DNA from: Tillus elongatus
Taxonomy: Eukaryota > Arthropoda > Insecta > Coleoptera > Cleridae
Reading direction: 5' to 3'
DNA length: 64,000 nucleotides
NCBI GenBank assembly: GCA_964006375.1
Contig: OZ023268.1
Span: forward strand, 85,670,858 to 85,734,857
In this document: positions 42,559 to 55,114 of the stretch, in pieces
Layout: every line of letters begins with the position of its first letter
How positions within the stretch are numbered: the first letter of the stretch is position 1
The notes under the pieces: generated by a model
What the model was told of the DNA's origin: nothing
Database searches by the model: none
What the model saw: only the letters and a program-made list of their open reading frames with translations
Program-made: the position numbers and the translations under genes

Positions 42559-43705
42559 TAACCCTTAGTTGCTTCCCCAGTGGGCGGAAGCTAACCATTC
42601 CCATGCCCCAGAATGCCTTGAAGGAGGTTCCTTCAAGGGCTCTGTAAGATGTCGGGTCGATCGAGAAGGCGAGCGTCTGTCCTTTCTCCTCTGCCTTCCT
42701 GCTTAGAACCGACCAGTGTTGCGTCCCCAGTTCAGGGTTCTGGATCTTAAGTCTGCTGATCACCGTCTCCTGCGGGACGGTGTCAGGGATCCGTACGAGG
42801 ACCTTGCGTCTCTTTGGGAGTTCCTTGGGCTCGACGGCTGTCAAGTCCGCCCCCTCCCAAATCTGACCGAGGCCCCCGATCGTTTTCCGCAGCCAGTCCC
42901 GCGACTGCGGGCCGGCACAGGTTGTCCAGAGGATGCCCCCCGTCAGGCGCGTCCGGTGGAACTGAGGCGGGCTCTCCCCTTCCTGAAGAGAGTCCACTGC
43001 AGCTACCACCGCAGCCTGGATCAGGTCCGCCTTCCCCTGGTCTAGCGTGACCTCAGGATGGCGTCTGTCAATCACCGCCATCCCGAGGCCCTCCGCAGCC
43101 TCCCTGTAAGAGCCAGTCTGCGCCGGTGTTCCGGCCTTGGTTCCTTTGGGAGGTCTGTCTGTAGTAGGCGTGCTAGAGCCAGAGCGCGGCGTCTTCCGAC
43201 TCGCACTCTCCTCTTGCGCCTTTACAGGCACCCTGGCCCTTTTGGAACGTCTGTCTGTAGTGGGCGTGCTAGAGTTCGAGCGCGTCCTCTTCTGACCCGC
43301 ACTCCCCTGTTGCGCCTTTACAGGTTTCTCGACCGTCCAGGTCCCGGCCGCCATTCTTTGCGCCCTCCGGAGCTTCTTTCTTTGCGCCCCGGAAAGACGC
43401 TTGGACTGCCGGGGCAGTCCCTCTACTCTAACAGTAGAGTCCTTACTGGTGGAGGGGCCCCCGGAGTCCGCGGAGCTCGCCGCCCTCCGGTGGGACCCAG
43501 CCTCCAGCTTGGGTGTCGGGGACAGGTCTCTGGCCGAAGCTACCCCCTGATCCCCCGTATCTACGCCGGTCGTGGGACCTCCAGAGTCCGCTGCCGCCCC
43601 CTGGCTCGTCTCCGTTTCCGGGATAGACTCAAGGCACAAGTCTGTAGCCGGAGCCACTCCTCGAGCCTCATTGGTTTTGGTTTTGTATGTGTTTATTATC
43701 TTCAT
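42548..43705 (-). CDS. LINE ORF1, gag-like protein with DUF4780-type domain
   Basis: The frame encodes 385 aa without a stop. The N-terminal half is low-complexity and rich in Ser, Thr, Pro, Arg and Lys, including a tandem duplication of about 33 residues (PVKAQQGSAGQKRTRSNSS and PVKAQEESASRKTPRSGSS, each followed by TPTTDR). The C-terminal half (from about residue 215: KADLIQAAVVAAV...) resembles the DUF4780 domain found in arthropod LINE ORF1 proteins, with GILWTTCAGPQSRDWLRKTI and GQIWEGADL. It is expected to bind element RNA. No Cys-His knuckles are present. The first ATG of the frame is used as start. The ORF1 looks intact although ORF2 is not. Confidence 0.82.
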   Translation of the reverse strand: MKIINTYKTKTNEARGVAPATDLCLESIPETETSQGAAADSGGPTTGVDTGDQGVASARDLSPTPKLEAGSHRRAASSADSGGPSTSKDSTVRVEGLPRQSKRLSGAQRKKLRRAQRMAAGTWTVEKPVKAQQGSAGQKRTRSNSSTPTTDRRSKRARVPVKAQEESASRKTPRSGSSTPTTDRPPKGTKAGTPAQTGSYREAAEGLGMAVIDRRHPEVTLDQGKADLIQAAVVAAVDSLQEGESPPQFHRTRLTGGILWTTCAGPQSRDWLRKTIGGLGQIWEGADLTAVEPKELPKRRKVLVRIPDTVPQETVISRLKIQNPELGTQHWSVLSRKAEEKGQTLAFSIDPTSYRALEGTSFKAFWGMGMVSFRPLGKQLRVNGT

Positions 43706-44067
43706 GTTGTTCCCACGAGAATGGGGGAAATACTGTCCACACCATCAGAACCCCCTGTGTGGTGCAAGGCGGGTTACTCTGGAGGGTTGCCTGGTACTCC
43801 AGAGGTTCCGTTCACGACACCATCGCCCTGGTGCCATCCATCCATAGGCACGGGTCACGTGACACCGTAGATTGGGGGAGTTTAGTTCGACCTCCTTGTC
43901 TAGATCCGTCATGTTTTGTTATTAGCAGGGTCACCTCGAGCAGGATGCGGATTTTTACCGCGCATGACGGTCTTGGGGAAAGCTTCATCGGGAGTTTATG
44001 TTGTTATTTCCACTTCCTAAGCTTGCCCCCTGGAGTCCTTTGGCCCGCGACTCCTTAACCCCTATCG

Positions 44068-45044
<977 letters not shown>

Positions 45045-45047
45045 GCC

Positions 45048-46450
45048 CCTTCGATACAAAAATCTACACAAGGCAAGTCAACCAGTACACATATGTACGC
45101 ATAACACATAACAATAGCAAACAAATCTCTATAACTCAACAAAAACCAAACAGAAATATCACAGTTCATTATCACATAATACTCTCCAATACTGTAGTGA
45201 CACCTGGATGCTAGCAGTGTTTTCAAATTGTTTTTAAATATCCTGAACTCAGTATGTTCCCTACACCTACTTGGTAATGGTAATGTGTAATACCATTGAA
45301 TATAAAATATCTTTTATATTTCGCTCTATTATGGGCTGCCGAACGTAAATGACCACGGCCACGAGTATCATAACTGTGATTGAAAGAATTTGCATGAAAG
45401 CGATGTATATTTTTCTTTATATTAAAATAGTCCTATAAATGTAAATAGTATAGATAGTCATGATCCTTCCTTCCACAAAAACCGGTCGACACGTCCGACG
45501 AGAAGACACGTCAAATATAAGTCTTAGTATTCTCTTTTGAAGGATTAGTACTCTTTTAACACATACAGAGCCTCCTCGCAGAATAACGTTATAGGCTAAC
45601 ACTGATCCCACAAGTGCATTGTAAACCGTGATCAAGCTTTCAGTGTTCAGTGTATACTTTAGCTGTAGTAGAACAAATAACGCTTTGTTCAAGCTCCGAC
45701 AAATGTACCCAATGTGCTCATCCCATCGCAGTTCCTGATCAATCCAGACTCCAAGAAACCTTGTGGATTTAGTGGAACCAACCTCAATGCCATTCGCCGT
45801 GAGAGTATTTAGAAAGGGTAAATTAGATACTCCGCCAAAGCATTTGGAATTGTTTATAACCAACTTATTTATCCAACACCAATCAACAAGAGTATGAAAT
45901 GCGTAACTTTGCTTGAAGAGGCTCAACATCATCAACTACAACCACCAGAGTAACACAATCAGCAAAGAATACGCTGAAATTGCATCTTATAAAATATGGT
46001 AAGTCATTTACAAATAAAATAAAGATTAATGCACCAAGGATTAATTCCTGCGGTATCCCATGCTTCATACATTGCTCGTTGGAGTCATGGCCAGCAACAG
46101 GTACATACAACCTTCTCCCACCAACGTAAGACATCAACCAATCTAACACTCTTCTCCTCAATACAAGGGCGCTAAGCTTGCTGGCGATAAATTTCAAGTC
46201 AAGACAATCAAAGGCGTTGGACGGGTCAACAAAAAGTGCCGGCACATGCCTACCAGACTCAGCATTGCCAGAAACAAACTCCATCAAACTAGCAACCGCA
46301 CTGTCCGTCGACCCACTTAAACGAAAACCATGTGGGAGTCAGTCAGTAGATAATTTTCCGTCAGAAAGGACATGACCCTATCATAAACCACCCTCTCAAC
46401 AATCTTTGATAGAACACTGGGAATGGCAAGAAGTCTGTATTTCATGTAAT
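45048..46450 (-). mobile_element. LINE fragment (reverse transcriptase), decayed
   Basis: The minus strand encodes, in frames that shift several times, YRLLAIPSVLSKIVERVVYD, LFVDPSNAFDCLD (Pro replaces the usual Leu in FVDLSNAFD), HGIPQELILGALIFILFVND, FADCVTLVV in place of YADDTTL, then STKFLG-like text (KSTRFLGVWIDQELRWDEHI) and the C-terminal YDTRGRGHLRSAAHNRAKY. Loss of the catalytic Asp-Asp shows it is inactive. The family is Jockey/CR1-like and distinct from the other LINEs in the window. Confidence 0.82.
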
Positions 46451-46892
46451 TTACTTAGGGTGGAGTGGCGGATTGCTTTTATAAGAGGTTGGAAGCGATC
46501 CAGAAATGAATATTGAAGATTTTCTACAACATATATTCTGTGTACCCTAGTGATGCCCTCTTTATTGAGTCTGCGATTACGGATCCTAATTCTAGGCAAG
46601 CTTAGATATTGGCACGTTTGATCCATACCCGGCAAATATTTATGCTTCCATCCGTACAGAACATGCCAACGGAACGAGATATATAGCCTGAATGTTCCCA
46701 CTGTGCAAGACTGTTGGAAAACGATTTTAAGCTTACCTTGCTCCGTAGATGTTGAATATTCTACCGGTACCTTTAAAATTTGAAGCGTATTTCTCTTTTA
46801 AGAGTAGAATTAAATTGTGGTTTAATCAGATGGCCACACAAGAATGATACCAACCGATAAATACTGGATTTCATTTTAGTTGTTAATCAACT
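46451..46892. other. No gene seen
   Basis: Mixed-composition intron sequence between two LINE fragments; no exon found. Confidence 0.45.
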
Positions 46893-48325
46893 GTTCGAGT
46901 ACAACCCGTCCCCAAGAAAGGATCCAAAGCGCTTCCTAGTAACTGCAGGCCTATCTCTCTCCTTTCAGTCACCTCTAAAGTGATGGAAAAGTACATAAAC
47001 ACCGAATTACTAAAATTTCTTGAAAAACACAGTCTAATCCACGACAGGCAGTATGGATTCCGTCAGAACAGATCAACTGCTGACCTCCTTTCCTTTGTCA
47101 CCCATTCTTGGAACAAGTCTATGGAACTACACGGTGAATCCCAGATTGTCGCTCTAGACATATCCAAAGCATTCGACCAGGTCTGGTACGCAGCACTGTT
47201 TAATAAATTTCCCGCCTATGGCCTACCACAAAAACTCTGTAAGTGGACAGCAAACTTCCTCTTCAACCGGAGCATTTCTGTTGTCGTGGATGGCCATTCC
47301 TCTAAACTATATCCAATTAATGCAGGAGCCCCTCAAAGTTCAGCTTTACCCCTACTTTGTTTCTTCTCCACATCAATGACCTCCTCTCTAGCACATCTAA
47401 CCCAGTTCACAGTTACGCGGACGACAGCACCCTCCACTCAAATATTCAATATTCTAAGCCTGTCTCTTTGGCCCAATTAGATGAGGATCGCAGACTCATG
47501 GAGGGTTTTGTCTCCGTGGATCTCCAAAAAATATGAGACTGGGGAAGTAGAAATCTTGTACAATTTAACCCCACCAAATCTAAGTCTTGCTTCCTTTCTC
47601 ATAAAAGATACACCAGCTCTAGACCCATCACAATGAACAACCAAGTTATTCAAAGTAATGAGTCCTTTTCACTTGTTGGCATTTCTGTGGATCGAAATCT
47701 CAATGGGCACCAACATGTCACATCAATTGCAGAAGCGGCTGCTAAGAAATTAGGTTTCCTCGTCCGGGCTCGCAAATACTTTTTACCAGCTAATCTCTAT
47801 ACCTTATATACTTCGCAAATAAGGCCAAACCTCGAATACTGCTCCCACATCTGGGGTGCTGCTGCCGCTTCTGCACTCGCTATCCTGGACTCCATTCAGA
47901 AGAGAGCTATACGTCTCATTGGTGACCCTACCCTTACCTAAAGGCTGGCATTTCTTGCCCACCGACGTGCCGTTGGTGAGCTCTCTCTCTCTCTTTTATA
48001 GATATCTGCACGGACACTGCTCAGAGGAGCTTTCTTTCATAGTTCCTCCACCTGCTGCCCCCAACAGATGTACCAGGGAAACTGAGCGAATGCACCCTTT
48101 TACTGTCCAGGTCACCAGACATAGAACATCTTGTTATGCCCGCTCTTTTGTTCTGAGGACTTCCAAGTTGTGGAATTCCTTGCCGGCGCATGTTTTTCCT
48201 TCTACTCCGAACCTTCAAACCTTCAAGTCCAGGATTAACAAGTTGCCTCTTTTCTCCTTGTCGACATCCACGGTGCGATAGTATTTAGGCTGTAAGCCCT
48301 CGTGGTGTGTTGTTGATATAAAAAA
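46893..48325 (+). mobile_element. 5'-truncated second copy of the 9685-12683 LINE
   Basis: The copy begins at the RT string VQPVPKKGS and follows the first copy closely: YGFRQNRSTADLLSFVTHSW, VALDISKAFDQVWYAAL, INAGAPQSSALP (consensus GVPQGSALA, so changed), SYADDSTLH in a shifted frame, NGHQHVTSIAEAAAKKLGF, then SKLWNSLPAHVFPS. The 3' UTR ends GCTGTAAGCCCTCGTGGTGTG and a short A-rich tail (48320). It is in the opposite orientation to the first copy. Frameshifts near 47350, 47540 and 47940 inactivate it. Confidence 0.9.
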
Positions 48326-48983
48326 AAATCAAACATTTCCTAAGTTGGTTGTACATAGGTATGCGAGTCTATAGGGGTGTACGCTTAATATGTAATTTTT
48401 TGCATAATTATCGCGTAAATATATTTCAGCACTGCTTTTGATAAGCATGTGTGTGGGTACTTATGTGGTCCGCTCAAGTAGACGAGTGTATGTAGGTGCA
48501 CGAGCAGGAACTTGGGTGTTATGTATGAAAGGAGTGCATACGAAGGAAAATGTTGGTGCATAAGTACACTTGTGATAGTCTAAATTATAACTGTAATTGG
48601 TAAATTTGTATTTTGCACTATTATATAGTTTTTTTACATATGGGTCATCTCATAGGACATTATGTACAAAGCATTTTATCAATGAAAGCCTCAAAAGTTA
48701 ATTGAGGTGTTATAGCCAACACGCAGGTTCCCCTTTGTGGGACACACACTCTATCTCTCTATCTCATCTTGCGATTATCCATTTTTTTAAATCAGCGGAA
48801 ATCTTCTTTTCTATATTTTATGAAACAGACACAAACTATACAGTAGCATTTGGCATATGATATGAGAGTTGTGTAAACGGTTATTACATTTCGTCGCGTG
48901 AGCTCTATCTCGGGGTTAGGCGATCAGCTTTTCGAACCACCCTTGTATTTTAAGAAAGTATGTAGTTATTAATTTTGTTATAC
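48326..48983. other. Myosin intron sequence, no exon seen
   Basis: A+T-rich sequence with no recognisable element. Confidence 0.5.
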
Positions 48984-49101
48984 CTTGTCTCTGTTTTTAG
49001 ACACCATGGTTCTACAGTCGTATTCGACAGGACCTGCATAGTGTATTATTGAAAATGTTGTGCTCAAACTGTTTCCACGCTCAATGAAGTGAGGATATTT
49101 T
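48984..49101 (-). CDS. Unconventional myosin heavy chain, exon c (HYAG block)
   Basis: The exon lies between acceptor CTCCATTCTCAG and donor GACAAG|GTATAA on the minus strand: one base completing a codon, then 39 codons. It contains STTFSIIHYAGPVEYDCR and then TMVSKNRDK, the counterpart of the conserved myosin motor block F.I.HYAG.V.Y....F..KNRD. It ends in phase 0 and continues directly as KNRDKVPEEM in the exon at 34986-35105, almost 14 kb away. It also tells where the preceding exon must end (two bases into a codon). Confidence 0.93.
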
Positions 49102-50861
49102 CTGAGAATGGAGGATAAGCGGCCACATATAAATACATCTGTATTGTACCTCTTTACCAAACACTCCTAAATAATATGAAATACAAAATTTACATAGTTA
49201 AATTAAAAGGAACAAAACATTCGGGACGCAGAAGTTCGTTATAGTAGTGAATTTTCATAGGAATTGTACACTGTTAGTACGACATATTACTTAAATTGCT
49301 ACATTAAATTTAAAAGCACCTTGGTGATTGATTCTAGAGGTCGTAATTTTCGTTGAAGAAAATTTTCGAAACTCTCATATTTTCATCCTGTTGAGAAATA
49401 AACTAAATGCCTAAAACTCAATTGTCTATGAAGCTATAAAACTAAAATTTGGTATGTGTAGGTACTGTATACAAAAACTCTTACTAATTTCATTAAAGTA
49501 TTCCGAAAGAAAATTTTATTGTTATTTAGAAAAGGAGTGCACCTGCCAAATTATAAATATCGTAAGTATTTTTCTTTATTAATCCATTGGATGGTTACTT
49601 TATAGCTAACCCAATCGAACCGATTTTTTCAAATAAAACATAAAAACCTTGTTAAAAATGAGTCTGTAGATATCTGCGAAGCACACTACGTGATTTTTAA
49701 AAATTTAGTACCCATGCTGTTTTTATATAGTTGTTACTATATATCAAAATTGAAGATTCTAGTTTAATAGAAAGTCACTAGTATTTGAAATATTTTTATG
49801 AAAATTGGCTACCATAACGTACCTGCTCCGCCTAGACTCGTTTCAACACTTATTTTCTATTTAACAAAGAATTTTGTTTAAACAATTATTTTTATTGAAA
49901 ATGCGTTACAATATAACTCACTTGTTGTATCCATACCTTTTGCAGCTTTCCATGTAAAGACTGACAAAAAAGGGTAACTTCAAATTCATTTTTTGCAAAT
50001 ATTTTAGACAAATGAAATGAGGTGATATTTTAAACATAAATTTAAGAACTTATCAAACATATGTAACGCAATCTTTTGTTCTTGAGAAGGCGTGTTTGTT
50101 ACAGAATTTTTGTTTGAAAATGTGACATAAACCTTTTTACAACCGGTCACCCCTCAAGATATAATTGACTGTCTCGTCGCTATATTCAAACTTAAAAAAA
50201 TCTGTCCGCAAACATTTTACTTACATGAAACAGAAACTGAATAGCTTGTGAAACACAATTCATGCAACGCTTGTTAGTAAGAAACTGAAATCTGCTCCAG
50301 AATATTTGTTTAAAGATTGCCAATTTTGACATTTAGTTGTGATAAATTATACATTTGCTTCTAGCCTTGTGATTGATCATGTCCTTATCAACTCGCTCAC
50401 TATTTTAAATAATTAAATTCATTATCGTTTTGACCAGATGTTTATGAAATGTCCAAATTCAGTAAGTACGTTATGGTAGCGAATTTCTTTGGAACTCTAA
50501 TAACTTAGTTTAATATTATCATAGAAACTTCAATTCGGCGCGTGCATGTGTTTCTCTTAAGGCCACATGTTTACTAAAATTCATCAAAATTGATTTATTA
50601 TTTCCGAAGATTAAAGGTTGAAATTGGATAAATTGTTTTTGTCATACAGCACTTTTTAACATAATGCTTTCGTTTAGAAGAAAAAAATTAAATGACTAAA
50701 ACTCAAATTTCTGAAACAAAAAATGTAAAATTGGGTATACTAAAGGAAACCTGTGTTACAAATTCTATTAACGTTATAAGTAATTACAAGTATTCTAGAA
50801 GAAAATTTAATTTTTGCAAAATAATGTGAACACAGGCAGATTTACGTTAAATATCGTTTAT
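49102..50861. repeat. Intron rich in the dispersed 40-bp motif
   Basis: No exon was found. Copies of the TTCACTACCATAACGCACTT motif occur at 49219-49262 (inverted), 49798-49835 and 50455-50492 (inverted). Between them lies A+T-rich text resembling the ~300-bp repeat (TAAAACTCAATTGTC, AAACTAAAATTTGGTATGTG). Confidence 0.5.
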
Positions 50862-50985
50862 TGAAGGAAAAAATACAAACAGTATCAGTTTATCAATCTT
50901 TTAGTATTGTTTCATAAGGTATACGCCCCCCTTTGGCTTTTATTACAGCTTCAACTCGTTTGGGCATAGAAACAATTAATTTTTT
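50862..50985 (-). mobile_element. Tc1-like transposase C-terminal fragment
   Basis: The minus strand reads, with one shift, SMPKRVEAVIKAKGG and IPYETILKD-stop, the typical C terminus of Tc1-family transposases (SMP.R...VI.AKGG.T.Y). Only about 40 codons remain, and no terminal repeats are seen. Confidence 0.7.
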
Positions 50986-50999
50986 TTAACGAAATTTGC

Positions 51000-51487
<488 letters not shown>

Positions 51488-51871
51488 CATTATAAATTTT
51501 GTTTAGATTTGACACCCCAAAAATGATTAACATAAAACTTAAATTAGAACTTAACTAGGCAAACATTCTGATTACTTTGCAGTTCAAAACACTGTTTATT
51601 TTATTAACACTATATTTATACTAAAAATTGTGCTCTTTGCCTTGGCACTTTGAAACGTTATATCTCTGACCTTAACCTAGTTCTTTTGCACTTTCACTTC
51701 ACTGTTCAAATCAAATTAAAAGGTTATAACTTGCTTATATTTATGATTACAATGTTGATTATAATTATTTATTTGAGAAACCCGTTTTTATATATTTAAA
51801 CGACAGTTGAACCTTAAATTGTCTTTGTATCAAGCTGCGCTCAGCATTTTTACTTGATATTTCCTTTTTAG

Positions 51872-52031
51872 GCTTTATTTCTACAATACTTTGTTTTTAA
51901 ATTATCTTTTTCTTTTGTATTCACTGATCTCCATCTATTTGGATCAAAGAAAATTGGAACTTTTGAACATTTATGACAATGATACAAAAAACCCAGAGAT
52001 TCTTCTTGATAGAAGATCACCTCAATGTTCG
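51872..52031 (+). CDS. Candidate exon A of an unidentified multi-pass membrane protein
   Basis: Acceptor TTTCCTTTTTAG and donor TTCG|GTAAGA frame 160 bp that is open in one frame (one base plus 53 codons). It encodes a hydrophobic helix (FLNYLFLLYSLISIYL) followed by a hydrophilic segment (DNDTKNPEILLDRRSPQCS). It ends in phase 0 and would join exon B at 53604. It lies on the opposite strand inside a myosin intron. I do not recognise the family; earlier exons were not found. Chance is possible, but both splice sites are strong and the phases agree. Confidence 0.5.
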
Positions 52032-52149
52032 GTAAGATCTTTTATATTATTTTTACTTTTACATTTATTTCGAATGTTGGTTTGTACATTTTAGACGAAT
52101 GTATGTATATTGTGAGTGTATATGTATCGTTTTACTCATTTTAACCTTA

Positions 52150-52505
52150 CCTTCAAGAGCCTCGGGGGTTCAGGGACAAGAACGTGTGCCTCTGAACTGA
52201 AGGGTACTGGGTTAGACCCCAGGGTTCTCCTTTCACTTTTTCAGTACAAACTGTAACATTAACATCAACCGAGGTTCTGGCATTGTATTTGAGCAAGTGG
52301 AATGTCTGTACGTTCCGCCCTTCGGGGGGGGGGGTGTCGTTAAGCCGTCGGTCCCGTGTCCATGCAATGTTAGGCACGTTAAAGATCGCTACCCTCCTTA
52401 CAAAAAGGTATGGGTTCGGCAAAATTTCCAGGATAGTGAGTTGAAACTGCTCCCTGGCGTCGGTAATTGGCTATAGTCGCGGAAATAGGCCGACGTTAAA
52501 GAAAG
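52150..52505 (+). mobile_element. Full-length tRNA-derived SINE, about 350 bp
   Basis: The tRNA-like head (GGTTCAGGGACAAGAACGTG and GGGTTAGACCCC) is followed by the body TTTTTCAGTACAAACTGTAA and TTCCGCCCTTCGGGGGGGGG, then GTTAGGCACGTTAAAGATCG and GGATAGTGAGTTGAAACTGC, ending GCCGACGTTAAAGAAAGAAA. It is the longest of three copies, all on the + strand, and defines the family. It sits in the intron between the two candidate membrane-protein exons. Confidence 0.88.
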
Positions 52506-52569
52506 AAAACACATAAACACACACAACCTTCCCCCATATAAATAAGATCATTTGACTATTGATTCAAAC

Positions 52570-53537
52570 CAGTGGCGGCTCGTCAGATGACGCAAGTAAA
52601 GCGCCGCTTCACCTACATTTTTCGGTTAAGCTAAACTTTTTTATTCAAAATCCACCATAATTTAATTTCGTTTTTCATTCTTTCAAATTCATTTGGTACA
52701 ACCACATATAAATGTCTTGTTACGTCGCGCCGCAGTTGATAATGTATTTTTATAATAATTTATGGTACGATATAATTTGCACGCCCGCCCCTGATCACCG
52801 AATTGAATGTATACATGCCCCAACGCGCAGCGCTTACGTATTTCAGGCCACAGACTACTGGAAGGCGTCAAGCAACTGCGGACTGACTGAGCCAGATTTG
52901 TTCGTATACAAATGCTGCGCTTGCTTCGGGACGCTTGCATGAGACGGTTGCCATGTCAACGGCGCGCGTACTGGTAGGTTGGTGTTTATTAGTGTCACAA
53001 AAGTGATGTAGAGTTCTGACCTTGCTTCAAAGCTTAGTTTATGTCGTTTGTTTAGATTGAGTCGGATCGTCAGAGGCGTATTTTTATTTTTTCTATGTTG
53101 CCGTTAAATAATTTGGTATGTGTCACATTTACAGACTTTGAAAATCTGGATATTTCATGTTTCCTTTTGGTAAGTGGAATTGATTTGTTTATTATCACCT
53201 CTAACAGACTAATTTCAAAATAATGAAATATTAGATATAAAATTTTAAGTTGTAAAAAAAAAGAAGGGCCTTGAATTTGACAAAAATATATATGTTTGTA
53301 GCTCTTCCCTCTATAAACAGATGTCATAGGTAATACGTGCCGTATTACATTACCGTATGCGTGCGTGTACAGTCCGTGTACATCGAATATTTCTGGATAT
53401 TATTCCTTGTGAAAGTCTATAATTTTGTACAAATTGATTTTTTTATTTAAATACTGAGATGCCAGGAGAACGCGTGACCTTGAAAATTAAAAAAAAAATC
53501 GGTTGCGGCACACTCCCAAAGTCACGAGCCGCCACTG
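52570..53537. mobile_element. hAT non-autonomous element, 968 bp
   Basis: The ends are CAGTGGCGGCTCGT and its inverse ACGAGCCGCCACTG, typical hAT termini, and ATTCAAAC flanks it directly at 52562-52569 and 53538-53545, an exact 8-bp target duplication. The interior shows no transposase domain. The intact duplication suggests a fairly recent insertion. Confidence 0.93.
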
Positions 53538-53603
53538 ATTCAAACATGGTGTTTTAGATTTCGTGTTATTACCGTTGCCTCAAATTTTATTTCTATTTTT
53601 CAG

Positions 53604-53861
53604 ATTTTTCAAGAGTCTATTAGCGTACTCAAACTGCTCTGTGGAGCTCATCTTTCCACTGGAGTCAGTATCACGCAAGCTACTACCTGCCTATTTACGG
53701 TGCTTGTACTTTGGTTGTGCCATGCCTTATTGGATTCCAAATATGCTGCTAATATCCCCTTAGATTTGACTTATAGGGATACGTCAATGCTGTATGGCAC
53801 TGCACCCAAAAACTTTTTAGTTTTAGCTAGATATATTGTTATACTTATTGTTAATTTATAG
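53604..53861 (+). CDS. Candidate exon B (terminal) of the unidentified membrane protein
   Basis: After the strong acceptor TTTCTATTTTTCAG the frame is open for 85 codons to TAG at 53859. It starts IFQESISVLKLLCGAHLSTG, has a predicted membrane helix (TTCLFTVLVLWLCHALL), a conserved-looking polar loop (NIPLDLTYRDTSMLYGTAP) and a second C-terminal helix (NFLVLARYIVILIVNL). It begins in phase 0, matching exon A. The frame has no internal Met before codon ~62, so it is easily missed. The function is not known. Confidence 0.5.
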   Translation: MFQESISVLKLLCGAHLSTGVSITQATTCLFTVLVLWLCHALLDSKYAANIPLDLTYRDTSMLYGTAPKNFLVLARYIVILIVNL

Positions 53862-53904
53862 TTCTTAAGTAATTTTTTCAGGTTTAATCTTTTTAAATAT
53901 TAAT

Positions 53905-54286
<382 letters not shown>

Positions 54287-55114
54287 AGGCCGGTATCCAC
54301 TTGTATCAAATCACTCGTAACGTAACTGCGAACATGTTACGATACGGCTAGTGGATACGAAAAACTGTTGCATATTACCCGTAACCAACAAGACACGCGT
54401 AACAGTTACAACCCGAACCACCATTTGTCGGTTTTTTACCGTCGCATCAAAGAAAGGACACGGTAACGCGTAGCGACAAGTTGGAACGGGTGCTCTAGTT
54501 GTGTGTCGTGTACTGTTGCATTCGAAACTTCCCAACTTATTTTTCAGTCGTCATTCGTCTGTGTTGTTGTGTAGTCTAGTCTTGAGTTGTGGTCTGGTTT
54601 TTGTGTGCATCTTTTTTTGTGTGTATGTGACCAGGGAGTGGACTAAGGAAGCTACAATTAATTTAATAGAACGTTGTCCAGAAAAAACTATAATTTGGGA
54701 TCCTCAACATCCCGACCATTTCAATAAAATTAAGAAGCAGGATGCGCGGATGGGGATTGCTGCCGACGGAGGAGGAACACTTTGATATAATTTCAAGATC
54801 CAGCAACGCGGAGATTTTTGTTTTTTCTTGCTCAAAATCTGGTGGTGAATAAAAATATATGAAGCTGCTGCTAGCTGTAACTGCAGAGCGGTATTCATTA
54901 TTTTATTGCTGAAGTCAGATAAAGACTGGGGGCTTTTTTAATGAGCGTCGAGAACAAGTCCACGTATGTGGCCTAACCCCATTCGGTTACGTTACGAGGT
55001 GATTGACACGGCCAAAAATAAAAAAAGTCAAAATGCGTGTCGTGTCATCTTGCAACACTCTGTAACATGTTCGCTGTTACGTTACGGGGCATTGTCTCAT
55101 ATGGATACCCGCCT
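54287..55114 (+). mobile_element. PIF/Harbinger-type element with MADF-domain remnant
   Basis: Termini AGGCCGGTATCCACTTGTAT and, inverted, AGGCGGGTATCCATATGAGA continue as about 55-bp inverted repeats (CGTAACGTAACTGCGAACAT). TAA flanks both ends (54284-54286, 55115-55117), the target size of PIF/Harbinger. Inside, the + strand at 54640-54785 encodes REWTKEATINLIERCPEKTI then WDPQHPDHFNKIKKQDA, the start of a MADF DNA-binding domain as used by PIF/Harbinger accessory proteins; it breaks off after about 40 residues. No nuclease domain is present, so the element is a deletion derivative. Confidence 0.88.

Larger units (their letters stand above)
38872..44064 (-). mobile_element. Near full-length LOA/R1-like LINE, 5.2 kb, two ORFs
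   Basis: The element is bounded by TCGGTG at 38866-38871 and 44065-44070, has a 16-nt poly(A) (T run 38874-38889), a short 3' UTR, ORF2 (42558-38970), ORF1 (43705-42548) and a GC-rich 5' UTR of about 360 bp. It is far more GC-rich than its surroundings and has long frames, so it is one of the younger insertions here. It interrupts a dispersed repeat whose two halves lie at 38411-38865 and 44071 on. The 5' end looks complete but the promoter is not defined. RNase H plus two ORFs points to the LOA, I or related clades rather than plain R1. Confidence 0.9.

Noticed and set aside
43058..43870. 270-codon + strand frame
   Set aside because: It is the GC-rich shadow of the LINE ORF1 on the other strand, with no recognisable domain.
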